Part shown: positions 50,001-57,766 of the stretch, piece after piece
How positions within the stretch are numbered: position 1 is the stretch's first letter
Layout of the letters: every line of letters begins with the position of its first letter
Assembly: GCA_016858145.1 (NCBI GenBank)
Contig: JAEHOE010000051.1
Coordinates: forward strand, 620,001-684,000
DNA: 64,000 nt
Reading direction: 5' to 3'
Origin: Edaphochlamys debaryana
Taxonomy: Eukaryota; Chlorophyta; Chlorophyceae; Chlamydomonadales
The notes under the pieces: generated by a model
Database searches by the model: none
What the model was told of the DNA's origin: nothing
Seen by the model: the letters and a program-made list of their open reading frames with translations, nothing else
Made by a program: the position numbers and the translations under genes

Positions 50001-52401
50001 CGACGCTGGAGGTTTCAGAGGCGCCTTCCCACGACAGGACAGGTGCTACCGCCGTGCTCATGAAGTCGATGGGCAGGGTGGCGCGCTGGCCTTGGTCGTT
50101 AGTGTACTCCAGTACCTGGCGCTTGTACGATATGTCTGCTTGTACGGCATCTAGCCAATCCGAGCCCAGAAGCAGTTCGTACCCCAAGGAGTTGGATACG
50201 TATGGGCTGATGGCGAACTGCATGTCACCCGTACTGGTGTACAGCGCGCGAAGCCATCCTCCCGCTGGTGTGCGAGAGCCGTCTGCGTTGCTGAAGGCCA
50301 TGTCGGTGGGTTCGATGTCGCCAAGTCGCCTCAGCTTGCGAATGGCGGGGGTGGCGATCATGCTCACGCTGGCCCCGCTGTCTATGACGGCTGCGAGGGG
50401 TGTCCATGCGTCGTCGGCACCTAGCACCTTGATCTGCGTACGGCATACCTTGTAGTGGCGGCCTGCGGAGTCTCGTCCGGTCGCAGCAAGGGTCAAGGGG
50501 GTAAGGCGATCAGCGGGGGCGGGAGAGAGCTGGCCGCTCCAAAGCTTCTCGAGCCATTCGTCTTCGGGTCTTTCTTCTTCTTGTACCAGTGTCACCGCAG
50601 GCCCTGCCGTAGGGTTTTGGGCCGCTTTGCGGATCAGGGTTTGTAGTTGAGAACATACCCTGCTGTAGACGTTGGTGATACTGATGCTAGCCAGTGTGCC
50701 CAAGGGTACGGCGTGTCGTACAATCTTGTTGACGATGTCGGCGGCTAGCTGGCGCTCAGTTTCGAAAGGGTCAGTTCGGGGCACGGGGTCCGTGCGGCCG
50801 AGGGGCTCGCCTGGTCCTCGCGTCTTCCAGGTTCGTTCCGGGGCCCTGCCGGCGGCGGCATTGCCGCGGCTTGGGCTGTACCCCGATCGTCCTTGGCCTG
50901 AGGAGCCTTCGCGTTGCTGCCAGTCACTGGTGCGGCCCCGGGGTCCTGGCGAGGGCGAGCGATCCCTTTGCCAGTTAGAGGCATCGCCGTACGCCCCCGG
51001 TCTTCCTGGTAGGGAAGGTTGCCGTGCGGCGGCTGCGGTGGCGGCCCCGGGGTTGGTAGGGCCACTGGCCGTCCGAGGTAGGTTGTGGGGTGGCATCGTG
51101 GGTCCCGGGCGTGTGGACGCTGGGGCGCTGCCTGGGGCGTTGGCCCTTACCCCATTGGGAGCGGTGGTAGCGGTGTTGGGTCGAGCAGGGTTTTGACCAG
51201 TCACCACGGTCTGCTCTGGGGAAAACGCCACTCTTTTGCGAGGGAGGGTGGTGTTATCGAACTCCCCAACCCGTTTTAGGTAGACCTCATAGTCTGGGTT
51301 GTACGTGTGGAAGATCTCAGGCTCCCTCTCCCTTGCTTCGCCCCTTGGGGGGGGCTCGGAGTCAATTGCCGTTGGAAGCTCTGTCTCGATGAAGTAGACC
51401 GAACTTCCAGACCTGCGGGGCGGGGCTGAGGGCGCACGGAAAGGCGGGTTTCGGCGCGGGGGTGCAGCGCGGCCCTTACCGTTGGGGTTTGTACCTTGCA
51501 GTTCCATGACGGAAAGGGTGAGGTTCTGCAGCTGGCGGGTAACGTTATCTAGCTGCCGTCGGTCGCTCTGCCGTTCCTGAGGTGCGGCTTGGAAAGAGCG
51601 AGAAGGCCCGCTGCTGTAACGTCTCTCGTTGCCCCGCCCTGCATTCCTATCCCTGTCCCTGTTGTCAGGCCACCTGGCCTTTGCGTCCCTTCTGGCCCTG
51701 GCTTCTGCGGGTTGCTCGAAACGAGGGTTCCTAGGTGGGGCGGCGTCATACTGACCCCTATCTGTCCTGTCCCTGCCCTTATCTTGGTCTTGGTCGAAGC
51801 GCACCGTCTTCGGTGGCGGGGAATTGACCTGCGGGGGAGGGACAGGGCGAGGGGAACGGGGCTCCCGGGTGTCGGAAGTTGAAGCGTCGCCCTCTCGCGG
51901 GTAGCGCGCGCTTTCGGCTGCGTAGCTCGCGCAGTCGATGGCTTGATCCAGATCGCGTGGTCTGAATAAGTACATCTTGTCTGATATCTCAGGATGCAAG
52001 CCGCGCATGAAGTTGTGCATGTGCGATAAATCCCTTACTCCATCGAGGCCAAGCTGCGTGAGTAATCCTCTGAAGCGATCCGCGTATTCTCGTACGGTCT
52101 CGCGCTTTCCTTGCTTGCAGTTGGCTAATCGATAGTAAAGGATTTCGTCGCGCTCGGAAAATCGCTCCGATAGGGCGGCCCGGAAGTCGGCCCAGTTGGT
52201 GAGTCGCTGGGGCACGCATTTGGCCCATGCCGATGCGTCCGGTCCCAGGCGGCAACGCGCGGCTGTAAGGCGATCCTGTTCTGACCACCTGAAGGCCTCA
52301 CCCTGACGTTCCACCTGATCCAACCAGTCGGGGGCGGAAAAGGCCTTGGAGTCAAAGTGCGGCAGGGAGTTGAGAGCGGAGGGGGTGAGGGTGGTTGCCA
52401 T
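38005..52401 (-). CDS. Giant Gag-Pol polyprotein (4,798 codons, one frame)
   Basis: Order with approximate residues: Gag (22-165, DWLDQVERQGEAFRW, no CCHC knuckle seen); disordered linker; aspartic protease 1 (about 645-790, catalytic VIDSGAS at 674, then LLGSDWL); five copies of an unrecognised ~115-residue module (1050-1162, 1229-1342, 1426-1542, 1622-1737, 1916-2031) and a decayed sixth (2479-2554); protease-like domain 2 (about 2890-3010, VVDSAARV at 2905, LILGLDWL); reverse transcriptase (about 3150-3450, SYWVDDVLS at 3359); RNase H (ATDYS near 3511); PHD-like finger (about 3903-3955); a duplicated pre-integrase segment; integrase (HALGH, CEAC, then Asp 4312, TDRGTEF 4372, Glu 4407); GPY-like C-terminal part (VEGPYKYCYY). 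It encodes the replication and integration machinery. The start is the first ATG after the primer site. There is no stop or shift anywhere, which with near-identical LTRs suggests a recently active copy. Confidence 0.92.
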   Translation of the reverse strand: MATTLTPSALNSLPHFDSKAFSAPDWLDQVERQGEAFRWSEQDRLTAARCRLGPDASAWAKCVPQRLTNWADFRAALSERFSERDEILYYRLANCKQGKRETVREYADRFRGLLTQLGLDGVRDLSHMHNFMRGLHPEISDKMYLFRPRDLDQAIDCASYAAESARYPREGDASTSDTREPRSPRPVPPPQVNSPPPKTVRFDQDQDKGRDRTDRGQYDAAPPRNPRFEQPAEARARRDAKARWPDNRDRDRNAGRGNERRYSSGPSRSFQAAPQERQSDRRQLDNVTRQLQNLTLSVMELQGTNPNGKGRAAPPRRNPPFRAPSAPPRRSGSSVYFIETELPTAIDSEPPPRGEAREREPEIFHTYNPDYEVYLKRVGEFDNTTLPRKRVAFSPEQTVVTGQNPARPNTATTAPNGVRANAPGSAPASTRPGPTMPPHNLPRTASGPTNPGAATAAAARQPSLPGRPGAYGDASNWQRDRSPSPGPRGRTSDWQQREGSSGQGRSGYSPSRGNAAAGRAPERTWKTRGPGEPLGRTDPVPRTDPFETERQLAADIVNKIVRHAVPLGTLASISITNVYSRVCSQLQTLIRKAAQNPTAGPAVTLVQEEERPEDEWLEKLWSGQLSPAPADRLTPLTLAATGRDSAGRHYKVCRTQIKVLGADDAWTPLAAVIDSGASVSMIATPAIRKLRRLGDIEPTDMAFSNADGSRTPAGGWLRALYTSTGDMQFAISPYVSNSLGYELLLGSDWLDAVQADISYKRQVLEYTNDQGQRATLPIDFMSTAVAPVLSWEGASETSSVESYMVDAVELRKEGKRSWLDTLGFRRAPPAPSPTPACNPATTNPEPSAVLSPATSLGASEQAPELVIKGREALTSPPPSPHVPCSPLSPACNPDAELDLTPQWARRDSGPSLLRTWVCTTPRTPSKPGNKPEPPVLTAEPTPSILPPIKTQDPKLSTAAKAIPSPYIPPHLKPFAPHRSTIEGTNAQAKFPEKWENGTAGYASNRKPLLCRSTATPFTTPSQDRVTNKPQIQWCLAEMKNVNCDETFCEVLQWVITRVLPSLDKTQQLSHEGRSQVAKRLSWAVMSYTMARLHSRPVDHLLRKVTSHHDSARQWMEGTDMNLDLAFQAYNAHGPTMSSYQWQQWMRHLECGYGPAGYPWDPEKAHMTSPDPLSALDTLTLLEVATQHGTTPPKAGIMMMTDRMVPDATTLPPVHTTALTCPHLQVPTSPRQWLRSHLFVKLGPQLKWTPDEECSILQQLGTAAQRDSASRRYANSARAKLIEAWLAWSESKALRSMARDGVKKAWSQAGKPHFASQAEWVAAVQGSGCGLGPCCPWNPSDADACWPHNLLHHQQVTDLVTLIYGSLEEPDVGTLRPAQHATADVSMLTAATTDTPPISLTPPPLPLDPQADADYLPYEIPHLSGKEQDWLERHLSQQLNRSQPWRLGMDGHNITSCLSKAALRDSRARQHRNTAREHLQLAYQSLVLAEDQEEGAKCWLSSAYQLGGKTYYPEWSDWTNAVELSGCGKGPNCPWDPKDAERCAPRPPMGPEETRHLTQFLTYDKHRAFINPTARNPISREPLPGHVTPPRRPHTGEPPHEGRRNGQYWGGLQPGGAATPEVHFWFSDVVMTKLDPTEKMSRGEWSRVETTLTSACEFAHIATRVRRVAELMLVDVYNQLSLAKEMREEGKRLMDQAWIQGGSRVCTSRSWWYRQLHDLSCGDSLFSPPWGRGAEHDPDGPNAKLNLQQRQDLHQLIETCSSQGKREERPDTPMPDRSPETGTTGVALMTSPTPSEPEQEVLSCCDKPEPEGEDWDDMLCSPTTSEERAWWQGLAMELEMASAAEASAQEAAPAPWQRLAPLAIPPEPMNPEEPWSPMTTSSKSASPAAADEEMTEVNTTPRKLPLEEYRRYMMDLVQWVEEHVLQQLDPHSTWTEAQDDEIGTCLITAANDSETAYWLLQTTSSGAPPSQLHQARARKLLSRAEDYVRQAWQAGGKRVHSSLPDWRAEVAKVGCGLGSIRPWRNDVIHAKPGSAPLPPNTSHHGGLESLFAPGSSWYPTTGAPSTGPSVMMMGEAAETAPTRAPKPPPEPTAEDLMEGIRQVLVNGMFHMASALSDLVPSALIPAESTATLGMPFDPLWWPPSMFPTRDDAGAAASTQERQTDLPTPLAPVVSAPQSLTDRAANNETSACPMEQGTRGVYLMGGRTDTEPPPPPFNPQEATQFPCIVTHREAQNLHELALIFAQAAADETMTGYAMGLAPPLSETPDSRLNREAHADYHMKRGESMWEIALRLRDIMNFPFIAELRGTGKELSSTASETSNPETPDPGVQEALHEDNDLTCSMMTSNSPIAAVPGSNVRSPNRELQDRMWQDLKQRVIATSEAEALSDILSSPGRLETRTQAEKRNREMDEQRRRAVACRKQAERAMEDLVLQRKNDLLYAANYEACRPPAASKPVVSPDVPPLPPFPAAPATPPTTPEDRAWADNYVRQKVGWEVVQLLSSRAADCEAVYRIMTETGSSDLNPEQQRHKQLRIYAQRKTADTALAAARRAMISVLPGLPQVVIMPPGSIPHLVPRQAPAKAPPSTPDKASAGEPAQAILTVDGAAQVSHREQEVAEALLRLSNTLASDKDKAGVSMMTPQDSQDWSDPAWSEHGPLTQPLGNSPIPSEGEEQPNQRPQQRQSRPSDAAHAYRDWSLFSSPSQSSQQSQEPPLPRNAAASTAATRGRPVPIASIIPTGDDLGGSWRERSRAPSRVSPTSPPAPALHYPVAPQGPRHYGPEPRPTPLVPNLQASDNPDQQEQEEGRRKVRRAQRQPGALAVGLPSERAHSHAQMPWPRTPSTLPTLDPYLRYLQLHLWLNRQRSTAAPAAPPTAPLARDDVWHEVPNVWVGFGSLPQGAVWPAVVDSAARVSVVTTSTLRRLRHRNPITPVTRPLNNASGHPIDVTGQTTLTVRLPGRSVDVTMYVARRLASDLILGLDWLHAVRAGIDLDRNLLHYTDGEGQRNHVEMWSEGDPNLSSHADVCAIGNNGFGPYHPDEYTDGPETKDIQPPRERDRRRFPSSGETPVVSRRPLEPPPYSEIEQLTPAEHVERARLFSEQTIAMRAQQRPDEELASMLAECINPELPSAEWERIYAVLYKHFDMFARNSLELGKTTWQSLTIDTGDAKPIFRPPHRLSYADKATLNEAIGELLKADIIEPAESPWSSPVFCVRAPGKPPRLVADLRALNQVLKPMRFPVGVLREVIDQVLPPPGESRLVASLDVRHGFFAIPIDDPESRDRTAFHTTSGCWRFKRMPMGLSTAPACFISLLVKALAPLLINGVARMAEGAEGHSTEQEVNERLVASGAPPYNSTTSRTVSYWVDDVLSVQKDFDGHLQALERVIELFRLCGMRMSASKGKYGYTYLRWLGFSIDFSNGTVTLDPKHVATITAFPAPRTRRHVQSFLGLCSFYRSWIKGFSSIAAPMIRLLRKDAPWEWGPEQQQGYETLKAALTSWPILRSPSFKEGMPFYLATDYSAEAMSAILQQKDPKNGKLYVIQYASRRCSPTEAKMASGEGEVLAACWGMRHFRAYLLNAPDTFVLVSDSLCLRYVMGAGASGQEALSSRLTRMAIEMSQFRFTVEYSPGHKHTNADGLSRLSDMMSDHNAAPPAEPITPGNPQPGSDSDDDVWMADVDCSPFALTRVAAELWPTNDVEVYVASTSSDGPGNEPEPPPTYPERGFIWEPYLERTAQGGTAWFATTHDTPAAPPVHGPSGCHEVYMVGGPSATGIISPSGRRVRFAMEAAPTSPDAQPRASQENEPPGSTAPGNTDGAGPSGSQPRHESLPAPMSLEPDSDETASPTTTETEEEAEESEDLDKPTHDDPDPPRAEQPVRTSGRLRRFNSLLADFEEVERARKVIEDDDPDPRVACAVCAKPIPSRNMLICDYPGCNKGWHTTCLRPPLQLIPAGNWICPMHAGDWPGPYRDVVGRAVSARALSPIDLVSDEDKGPTPRKSAAQAIPNDTASPSPELDSSELRQFSSDGAEELDERDDMINGRRQRPVWEDTTLINYLKTERLVIDPATLSSSDALAITEEVQRVKARSALYAFQDNKLYRLPTEPSGNARIVPNPEQRQALARRMHESGTVATPEAKPELFGPQGPESSDEDLPAAEPIPGAQPSTGPRQRRTNSVWLDEPVLEYIKTGKLKLSYGLLDERDPLKLSREVQRVRKRAKRYTFDHDKGQLMRHSSNGPRVVPPPEQCVKIAQDMHALGHLGVDKTVSLVASHYWFERMRPICREVVASCEACSSQRQILLRRTVLRPLPNSPFNYRLHADLQGKFQRTPSGNVFLLVIIDSFTKWPEAIPIPNKQATTVFRALHDTWFTRYGVPTELVTDRGTEFAGAFSSGLRMYHVVHRRTAPYAPTGNGLCEAMGGQVVSQLRSLAAAENRWDEVCQRALWAYRASLHSSTRVSPALAMFGRELRLRGDLPEPPAEAPDINPDEVPIEWQAEHYQELQERKEQMDTTAAKIFVNNDKAKARQVVAYDKRQHRTTGRQRKAGGKRAPAPSEVKDKEEETPQRHAPAATTQAKSHSPEHDKPTTTSPSHPEATTTTQAIPNASSPATGNQETTAPSAVKPQRPHTQDGPEAMEEDGTWAVKDEELPGCPPLRPGEFCYMKKEKNRKMQRKVEGPYKYCYYTPRGNYAVVEGADGKRFAVALHRLLVNPTHGIKRPRPNRPEPLNTTKKSPRHGPGGTGKGGQETAQASAQPDREPTAVATRSPPPASNHLPPAGTPATLHESVMKNVTKPRKLPEGSECEDMADA

Positions 52402-52658
52402 TTTCGCAAATGGGTGTCAAGCCTCAACCCGTGAGGGTTCTTAACGCGTTAATGCCGGTGCGGGTTTGTGCGGAAGCGTATGAAGCTTGAGTGGCGTGGA
52501 AGGTGGAGAAGGGGGGGGAGAAGGTTGGTGAACGCGGGGGAAGGGGAGAGGTAGTGGGAATGACCCAAGCTCTCCGTCCCTTGTTGTTGGGCGGTTCACC
52601 AACAGGAGAGGGTGCTCCGCTGCAGACGGGGCACGCTCTCAAATCAGAGACGTGTAAA
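52402..52658 (-). other. Leader between primer site and gag start
   Basis: About 260 non-coding bases of 5' leader, rich in C and T on the element strand. Packaging and dimerisation signals normally lie here; none can be recognised directly. Confidence 0.5.
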
Positions 52659-52674
52659 CCAGGTCCCGCTACCA
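52659..52674 (-). promoter_or_regulatory. Primer-binding site of the LTR element
   Basis: Directly after the 5' LTR (ending CGCTTTG on the element strand) comes TGGTAGCGGGACCTGG. It starts with TGG, as expected for pairing with the CCA end of a tRNA. The priming tRNA would end CCCGCTACCA. Which tRNA this is cannot be told from the window. Confidence 0.75.
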
Positions 52675-55495
52675 CAAAGCGGCGACGCTTCACCGGAGTA
52701 AGTACCTCCAAACACAACCAATTTTTTCGCTCGCCTCAGAAGGCGTGCACGTTGTGCTTACTCGGGAATGTGCGTCTTGCGCGCCGAGGACCGTTGAACA
52801 CGTTCGTGATGCGGAGAGCCGAGTAAGGAGACTCGTCAAACCGGGGGAGTGGTCGTGCGGAATACGACCGGCGGGGAAGGGAAACCGGTGCGGAAGGGAA
52901 GCAGGTGCTAGGGCACGGCCGGATGCGGGTCCGGTCAGGTGCCTAGTGCAGTGCGGTGCTTAGGCGTTGCAGTGCAGGCTCGGTGTCGTGACTCGGGTCG
53001 TGTAGACCTGGGGGTCACGGGAAGGGGAGAGAGCGGACAGGTGCAAGCAGGCTGTCCTAGCGCTAAGCGTGTCAGGTGAGTGCGGGTTGAGTACGCACCG
53101 TCACCTCGCTGTCGCTCGTCTCCTAGTGCGGGTTGGTACCTGGGGGCGTACCTTGTTGGGGTATAGGGTGATCCCCTCGTGCGGAGTCTCGAGTGCGCGT
53201 GCGTATAGAGGCCCCGGCTAGTTCCTAGGGTACGGCGTCCCGTAACCGGAGATGGGAACGTTGGGGGGGTGCAGCGGCAGTATGCGGGTGCCGGGGTGCC
53301 GGTATTGGGTGCATCGGAGGCACTAAGGGGGTTGGTGGTTGGCTAGGAGGGGGTCTTAACCGCCGCGTCTCCTAGGAATCACTTAAGCGGTCAGGCGCAG
53401 GTTTGTCCTTGCGCGGACCTGGGGGAGAGAAGGGGCGGGGCCGTTAAGAAGGCAAGCCGCCGTGCCGGAGCGCTGGGCTGGGCACTGGGGGAGATGTGAC
53501 GGCGGGCAAGACCGCCTGCGTCACTCAGAGGGCCGGCAGGGATATCCTGCAGGCGGAGGGTAGTGGAACCCGGGAGAAGAGGGAGCTTCCGCTCGTGTGG
53601 CGGCCTGGCAAGTGGTTACACCTGCGAGGGGGCTCGGGGAAAGGGAGCCCAGGGGGGCTTTAGGGACGGGGAGGAGAGCTCCTCACGTCCTGGGCCGGCA
53701 AGGTTGTCTTGCGGGCAAGGGATTGCGTGGAACCGGCAGGGGGAGTGGTACCGCCTCACGTCCGGTTGGCTTGGCAGGTAAGAAGACCTGCAAGCTCGGG
53801 GAAAGGGAGCCCAGGGGGGCTTTAGGAACGGGGAGGAGAGCTCCTCACGTCCTGGGCCGGCAAGGTTGTCTTGCGGGCAAGGGATTGCGTGGAACCGGCA
53901 GGGGGAGTGGTACCGCCTCACGTCCGGTTGGCTTGGCAGGTAAGAAGACCTGCAAGCTCGGGGAAGGCACAAGTGGTGGCACACGGGGGGAAGGGGGGCT
54001 TCCGCGCGTGTGGCGGCCTGGCAGGGGGGCGACCTCCTGCGGGCGTTAAAGGAAAGCGGGGCTAGCAGGGCCTAGGCTAGCCGAGTTCCGGGTATGTCGG
54101 GAGCGACCTAAGCAAGCAGAGCTTAGGCAGGTCGCGTCGTATCGCGGTGCGTGTGTGTGGGGAGCGGGTGTGTCGGGGGAGCGGGTGAAGGATGCGGGTT
54201 TACAGGCGCGATATCAAGTGCGCGGGTGATCAGTCCGAGCGCTCGCCGAGTACCGAGAACGAGTCGAGAGAGTTTGGGGGGAGAGAGTTTGGGGGGTTTG
54301 AGGCTTGTTGGCCTTGGGGTTGGTGAAGGTTATGCTGGAAATGCGGCCCAGCGGCTCTATAAGCCTACCGTCGCGCCCGGATTGGTACGGCAGCCGCCTC
54401 ATGCGGCTCCGCGGCCCGGGATGGGCGCTCCGTCCGGCTTCCCCAGAGGTGGAGCTGCCGGAACTCTGCTGGCGAGTTTGGGGGCTTGGGCCGTTCGGGT
54501 GCCGGAGTTGCGCTTGGGGCCGCCCTGTGTGTTTGGGCGGCCCCTTGATGACCGGAGGTATCCAAGTGTGTGCGGAGGAGGGCGGCGGAAGGCCGGGCGC
54601 GGCGGCTACGCGTTCGGCCGAAGGCTTGGCTTTGTTGGGGCCTCTCTCCTCGAGGGTTGCCTCCGCCGGCCTGTTCTTGCGCCCAAAGACCACGGTTCAC
54701 CTAAGGCTAACACAAGGGGGCCGGCCTACCGCCTCACGGGCTGCCGCGCCCCCGGACCAAAACTGCCTACCCGAACCTCACGCTCCTACCTAGTCCGGTC
54801 ACCTTTGCTAACTCTTTAAGCTAATAACCACGCTATCTCCGTTCTCTCCGCTCCTTCCTGCAGGTTCTCGTACTTGGCGACCGTCCAGCTGGGTCTCCCG
54901 TAGCTCGAATCATGATCTTCTTGCCCTGGTGTCCATACTCGGAATAGCTCCTTACCAATATGCGGGCTCGGGCTCAATAGGTGAGCTTGTTTGGCTCACC
55001 GCTCGGGCTTCTTTTCTCCTCCTTCTCCGTTACGCCGGCTGACGCACCAGGCTATGCTGCAATAGCATAAGGCTCCTAGCGCTTTGGTCGGCTGGCTTGC
55101 TGGAAGCTTTCGGGGAAGTCGCGCCATCGGGCTGGGGCCCGGAAACGCTGCCGCCTCGCGCTTTCGCGCTCGGCTGGCTCACATATGGCTCCGGTCATCC
55201 TTCGTTTTTGGTGTTACAGAGGGCCCGGGGCTTGGGCTCCGGGCGTCGCCATCCGCTGCCTCGGCGTCAGGTTCCTCTCGCAACTGCGCCAAGCGGCGCT
55301 TAATAATAGATAGCTTAATAAGCACGTCGAACTGTGGCTCCCGAAGTGGGGAGCTCACACGCCGTCCGACGGCACGTACCCTGGTCGTCCCTTGCTCCTT
55401 CTCGCAAACCAGTCTTTACCGGCGGGGTGTCCACGCGTCACCGTCACGCCAATAGGTAATCCTTTTAATAAGTGATGACTACTTGCCTTTGAACA
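52675..55495 (-). repeat. 5' LTR (right copy)
   Basis: The LTR that would drive transcription of gag-pol. It matches 31605-34424 with an offset of 21,070 bases, becoming 21,071 after the one-base length difference near 53995. It includes the same 162-bp tandem pair at 53632-53955. Confidence 0.93.
53632..53955. repeat. Two 162-bp tandem copies within the 5' LTR
   Basis: Counterpart of 32562-32885, with one base difference (53946 A against 32876 G). Confidence 0.8.
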
Positions 55496-57766
55496 CCCAT
55501 TCTTGGAAAGTATGAAGGTTGCATTGCTGGAATCGTGCCGCCCATGCTGTGTGGACCATACAATAGTTTTGTTCCGGCAGCCGGGTTCACAGCGGCGCAT
55601 CATCAAGTTGCCGTCTGGCATGATCGCCAGGTGGTACACAAAGCCTGGTCCCCATAGCCAATTGCACCATTCGTTTTGATCACCTGTGACGCAAGCAATC
55701 GTACGTAGCTCTTGACCCAGGATTTAATTTCAAACCCTATCTAGTGCGCACAAACCCGTGGCTTGCGGATCCATTTGACCCTGCCCACAGCTAGTGTCTC
55801 TCACGTACCCAGCCTGCTGGCGACCAGCCCGCAACGTTCGTTACCACTCTTTGGTAAGGGAGTGCTTCGTGGATCCTCGCAAATTTTCACCGGATCCAGT
55901 GGGCAGTCCGTACTCGTATTACTCGTATCGCTCCTCAGGCTCATGAGAGAGCCTATGATGTTACCGCTGTTAAGAACCCACGCCACACCTCCATGCGCAT
56001 TCACCAGCTGGACCAAACCGTTGTTGTAAAGTTGCTGTAGGTATGTATAGCGGCGACATTGCATGAGCGCAGTATGCTGGGCTATCCAAGCCCGGGCCCA
56101 TGAGCTAAAATTGCACCTTTTTTTACTCCCCACTCACTCACCAATGTGTACGGCGCGTACTGGCTTCCAGTATGGTAACTACCTGCTGTGTATGATTCTT
56201 TCTTAGAGAGCTGGATGGGAGAGTATACAGCTGATGACCTGCACAGGTGAAAAGGGGGTTCCACTATAAGAAGGCCAGGGAACGCAAGCAACCATGTTCG
56301 CGCGCTTCAGTCTTGTAAGCAATGCGGGTGATGAGAAGAGCGTAGGCTTACACAGTCTTATACCACAACCCGAGGCTGCCGTTGCTAGAAAGATTTAAAG
56401 CGAAGGTGTAGAGCCACGGCTGCTGGCCAGTTGCGTTGACCCGTTCGAGAAGAGAGTCTGACGCGTTCGTTACAGGTGTGTAGCCTGCAGATACGGTTGT
56501 GTTGGGGGAGTCTCGAAACTCAAGCGCCAGCGCCAGATTGTACGTGGTCACATTCCCTTGAGCCCATCGGTAATAGTGGAAGCCAAGGCGACCTTGCTTG
56601 CTTTCGGACAGTAGGCCTGGTAGGGTAGGTAAAAGGTGTCGGTGAGGTGCTCTTGGATCGGGTTCGGACGGATTTAGGCGGATGTCGAAGTAGTCGAAGC
56701 AGGTATGGTGCACATCAGGTCATCTATATGCTCAGTAATCTCACTCGTGCATTTGTCCCAGCGCCGCCCATAACTGTAGTTGTAACTGCCGGTCGATGCA
56801 TTAAGTATGGTCCACATTGCGGCTGTTTCCGTGAAACCGCACCGGGGCTGCAGTGATGTGCAATTGGTGTTGGCCTCGGGTGTGCACGTTTGGTTTGCCT
56901 CAACTCGGAGGATGGCTGCACCTGAAGAAGACAGGAACAGCAACCGCTGGTTAGCATCGTCGGTTTTAAGCTCGGTCTCTCGCTCGAAATAGAGGCTGTT
57001 CTGACGGGTGGAACTTGACGACCCTGGCGTTCCAGGACAGAGTTAACAGTTAAGCGCCGCCAAGATGTGCTGGATGGATAGATTTAGGGCGGTGCCATCC
57101 AGCCCGGGGAATGCAAGCGGGGGCCCCTGGGCTTCCTGGGGGACTGCTGAGGGCTCAAGGCAACAGTGCTTGCCGCAAGTGCGTTAGCGCAAGACGTGCA
57201 GGGGTACGATATAAGTGAAGGGTGCATGGCGAGCTGGGCGGATTGGCGTCCGCAGGATCGGAATCGTCAGCAATGAATGACCGCATGCAGCGAACGCGCA
57301 AGGCACGGGTGAGGCAGGGAGACGCAAGGACGCAAAAAACAAAGGCAAGGACAAGCACGGGCCAGGGTACCGGTATGTGCCGGTTTACAGAGTAGTCAGC
57401 GTAAGCGCAAAAGTGTGCCTGAGCTGGATGGACGCGTCTAGAACCTCAGTTGACTGACTGGCTGGATGGAGACGCGGGACGGGGCCCGCAGCGGCGTGTA
57501 GTGGGCGACATAAACAACGGCACTTCTTTTTCCATGGCTCATTCGCAGCCCCCACTGTCTCAAAATATCTCAAAGCCCCCTAACATAAGAGCACATCACG
57601 ACTGCGCGCAAAACCGGGCGACCCCACCGGCGGATGGCTGGCATGTCTGCTCACCTTCAGCGACGCGGAGCCGAGCGTCCCGTGCAATCAGCACCAGAAC
57701 AAGAAGAGCCCCTAACGCGCTGCATCTGGCAGCGCCACGCCACGCGCCCAGGAGCGCCATTCGCAT
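55496..57766 (-). pseudogene. Lectin-like gene 2, 5' segment with signal peptide
   Basis: Exon 1 (57766-57655) starts at an ATG and encodes a signal peptide with hydrophobic core LGALLVLVLIA, ending at a GTGAGC donor. Then follow exon 57023-56745 (FERETELKTDDANQRLLFLS, then SGAAILRVEANQTC), exon 56616-56352 (WLYTFALNLSSNGSLGLWYK), exon about 56250-56148 (SSAVYSPIQL), exon about 56035-55810 (WVLNSGN, ending RCGLVASRLG) and exon 55683-55496 (WGPGFVYHLAIMPDGNLMM). The Cys and NG-L patterns match the repeat units of gene 1. The last exon stops abruptly at the LTR after FILSKNG, so this segment could at best yield a truncated secreted product or a read-through transcript. Several N-x-S/T sites suggest glycosylation. 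Confidence 0.75.

Larger units (their letters stand above)
31605..55495 (-). mobile_element. Giant Gypsy-like LTR retrotransposon (23.9 kb)
   Basis: Two direct LTRs of 2,820 and 2,821 bases bound an internal region with gag-pol and one extra frame, all on the minus strand. On that strand each LTR starts TGTTCAAAGG and the 5' LTR ends CGCTTTG, directly followed by a TGG-starting primer site. The order protease, reverse transcriptase, RNase H, integrase is that of Ty3/Gypsy elements (Metaviridae). It is inserted in an exon of lectin-like gene 2. Flanks read ATGGG (5') and ATTGG (3'), a possible 5-bp target duplication with one mismatch. The size and single 14.4-kb frame are exceptional. Confidence 0.92.
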
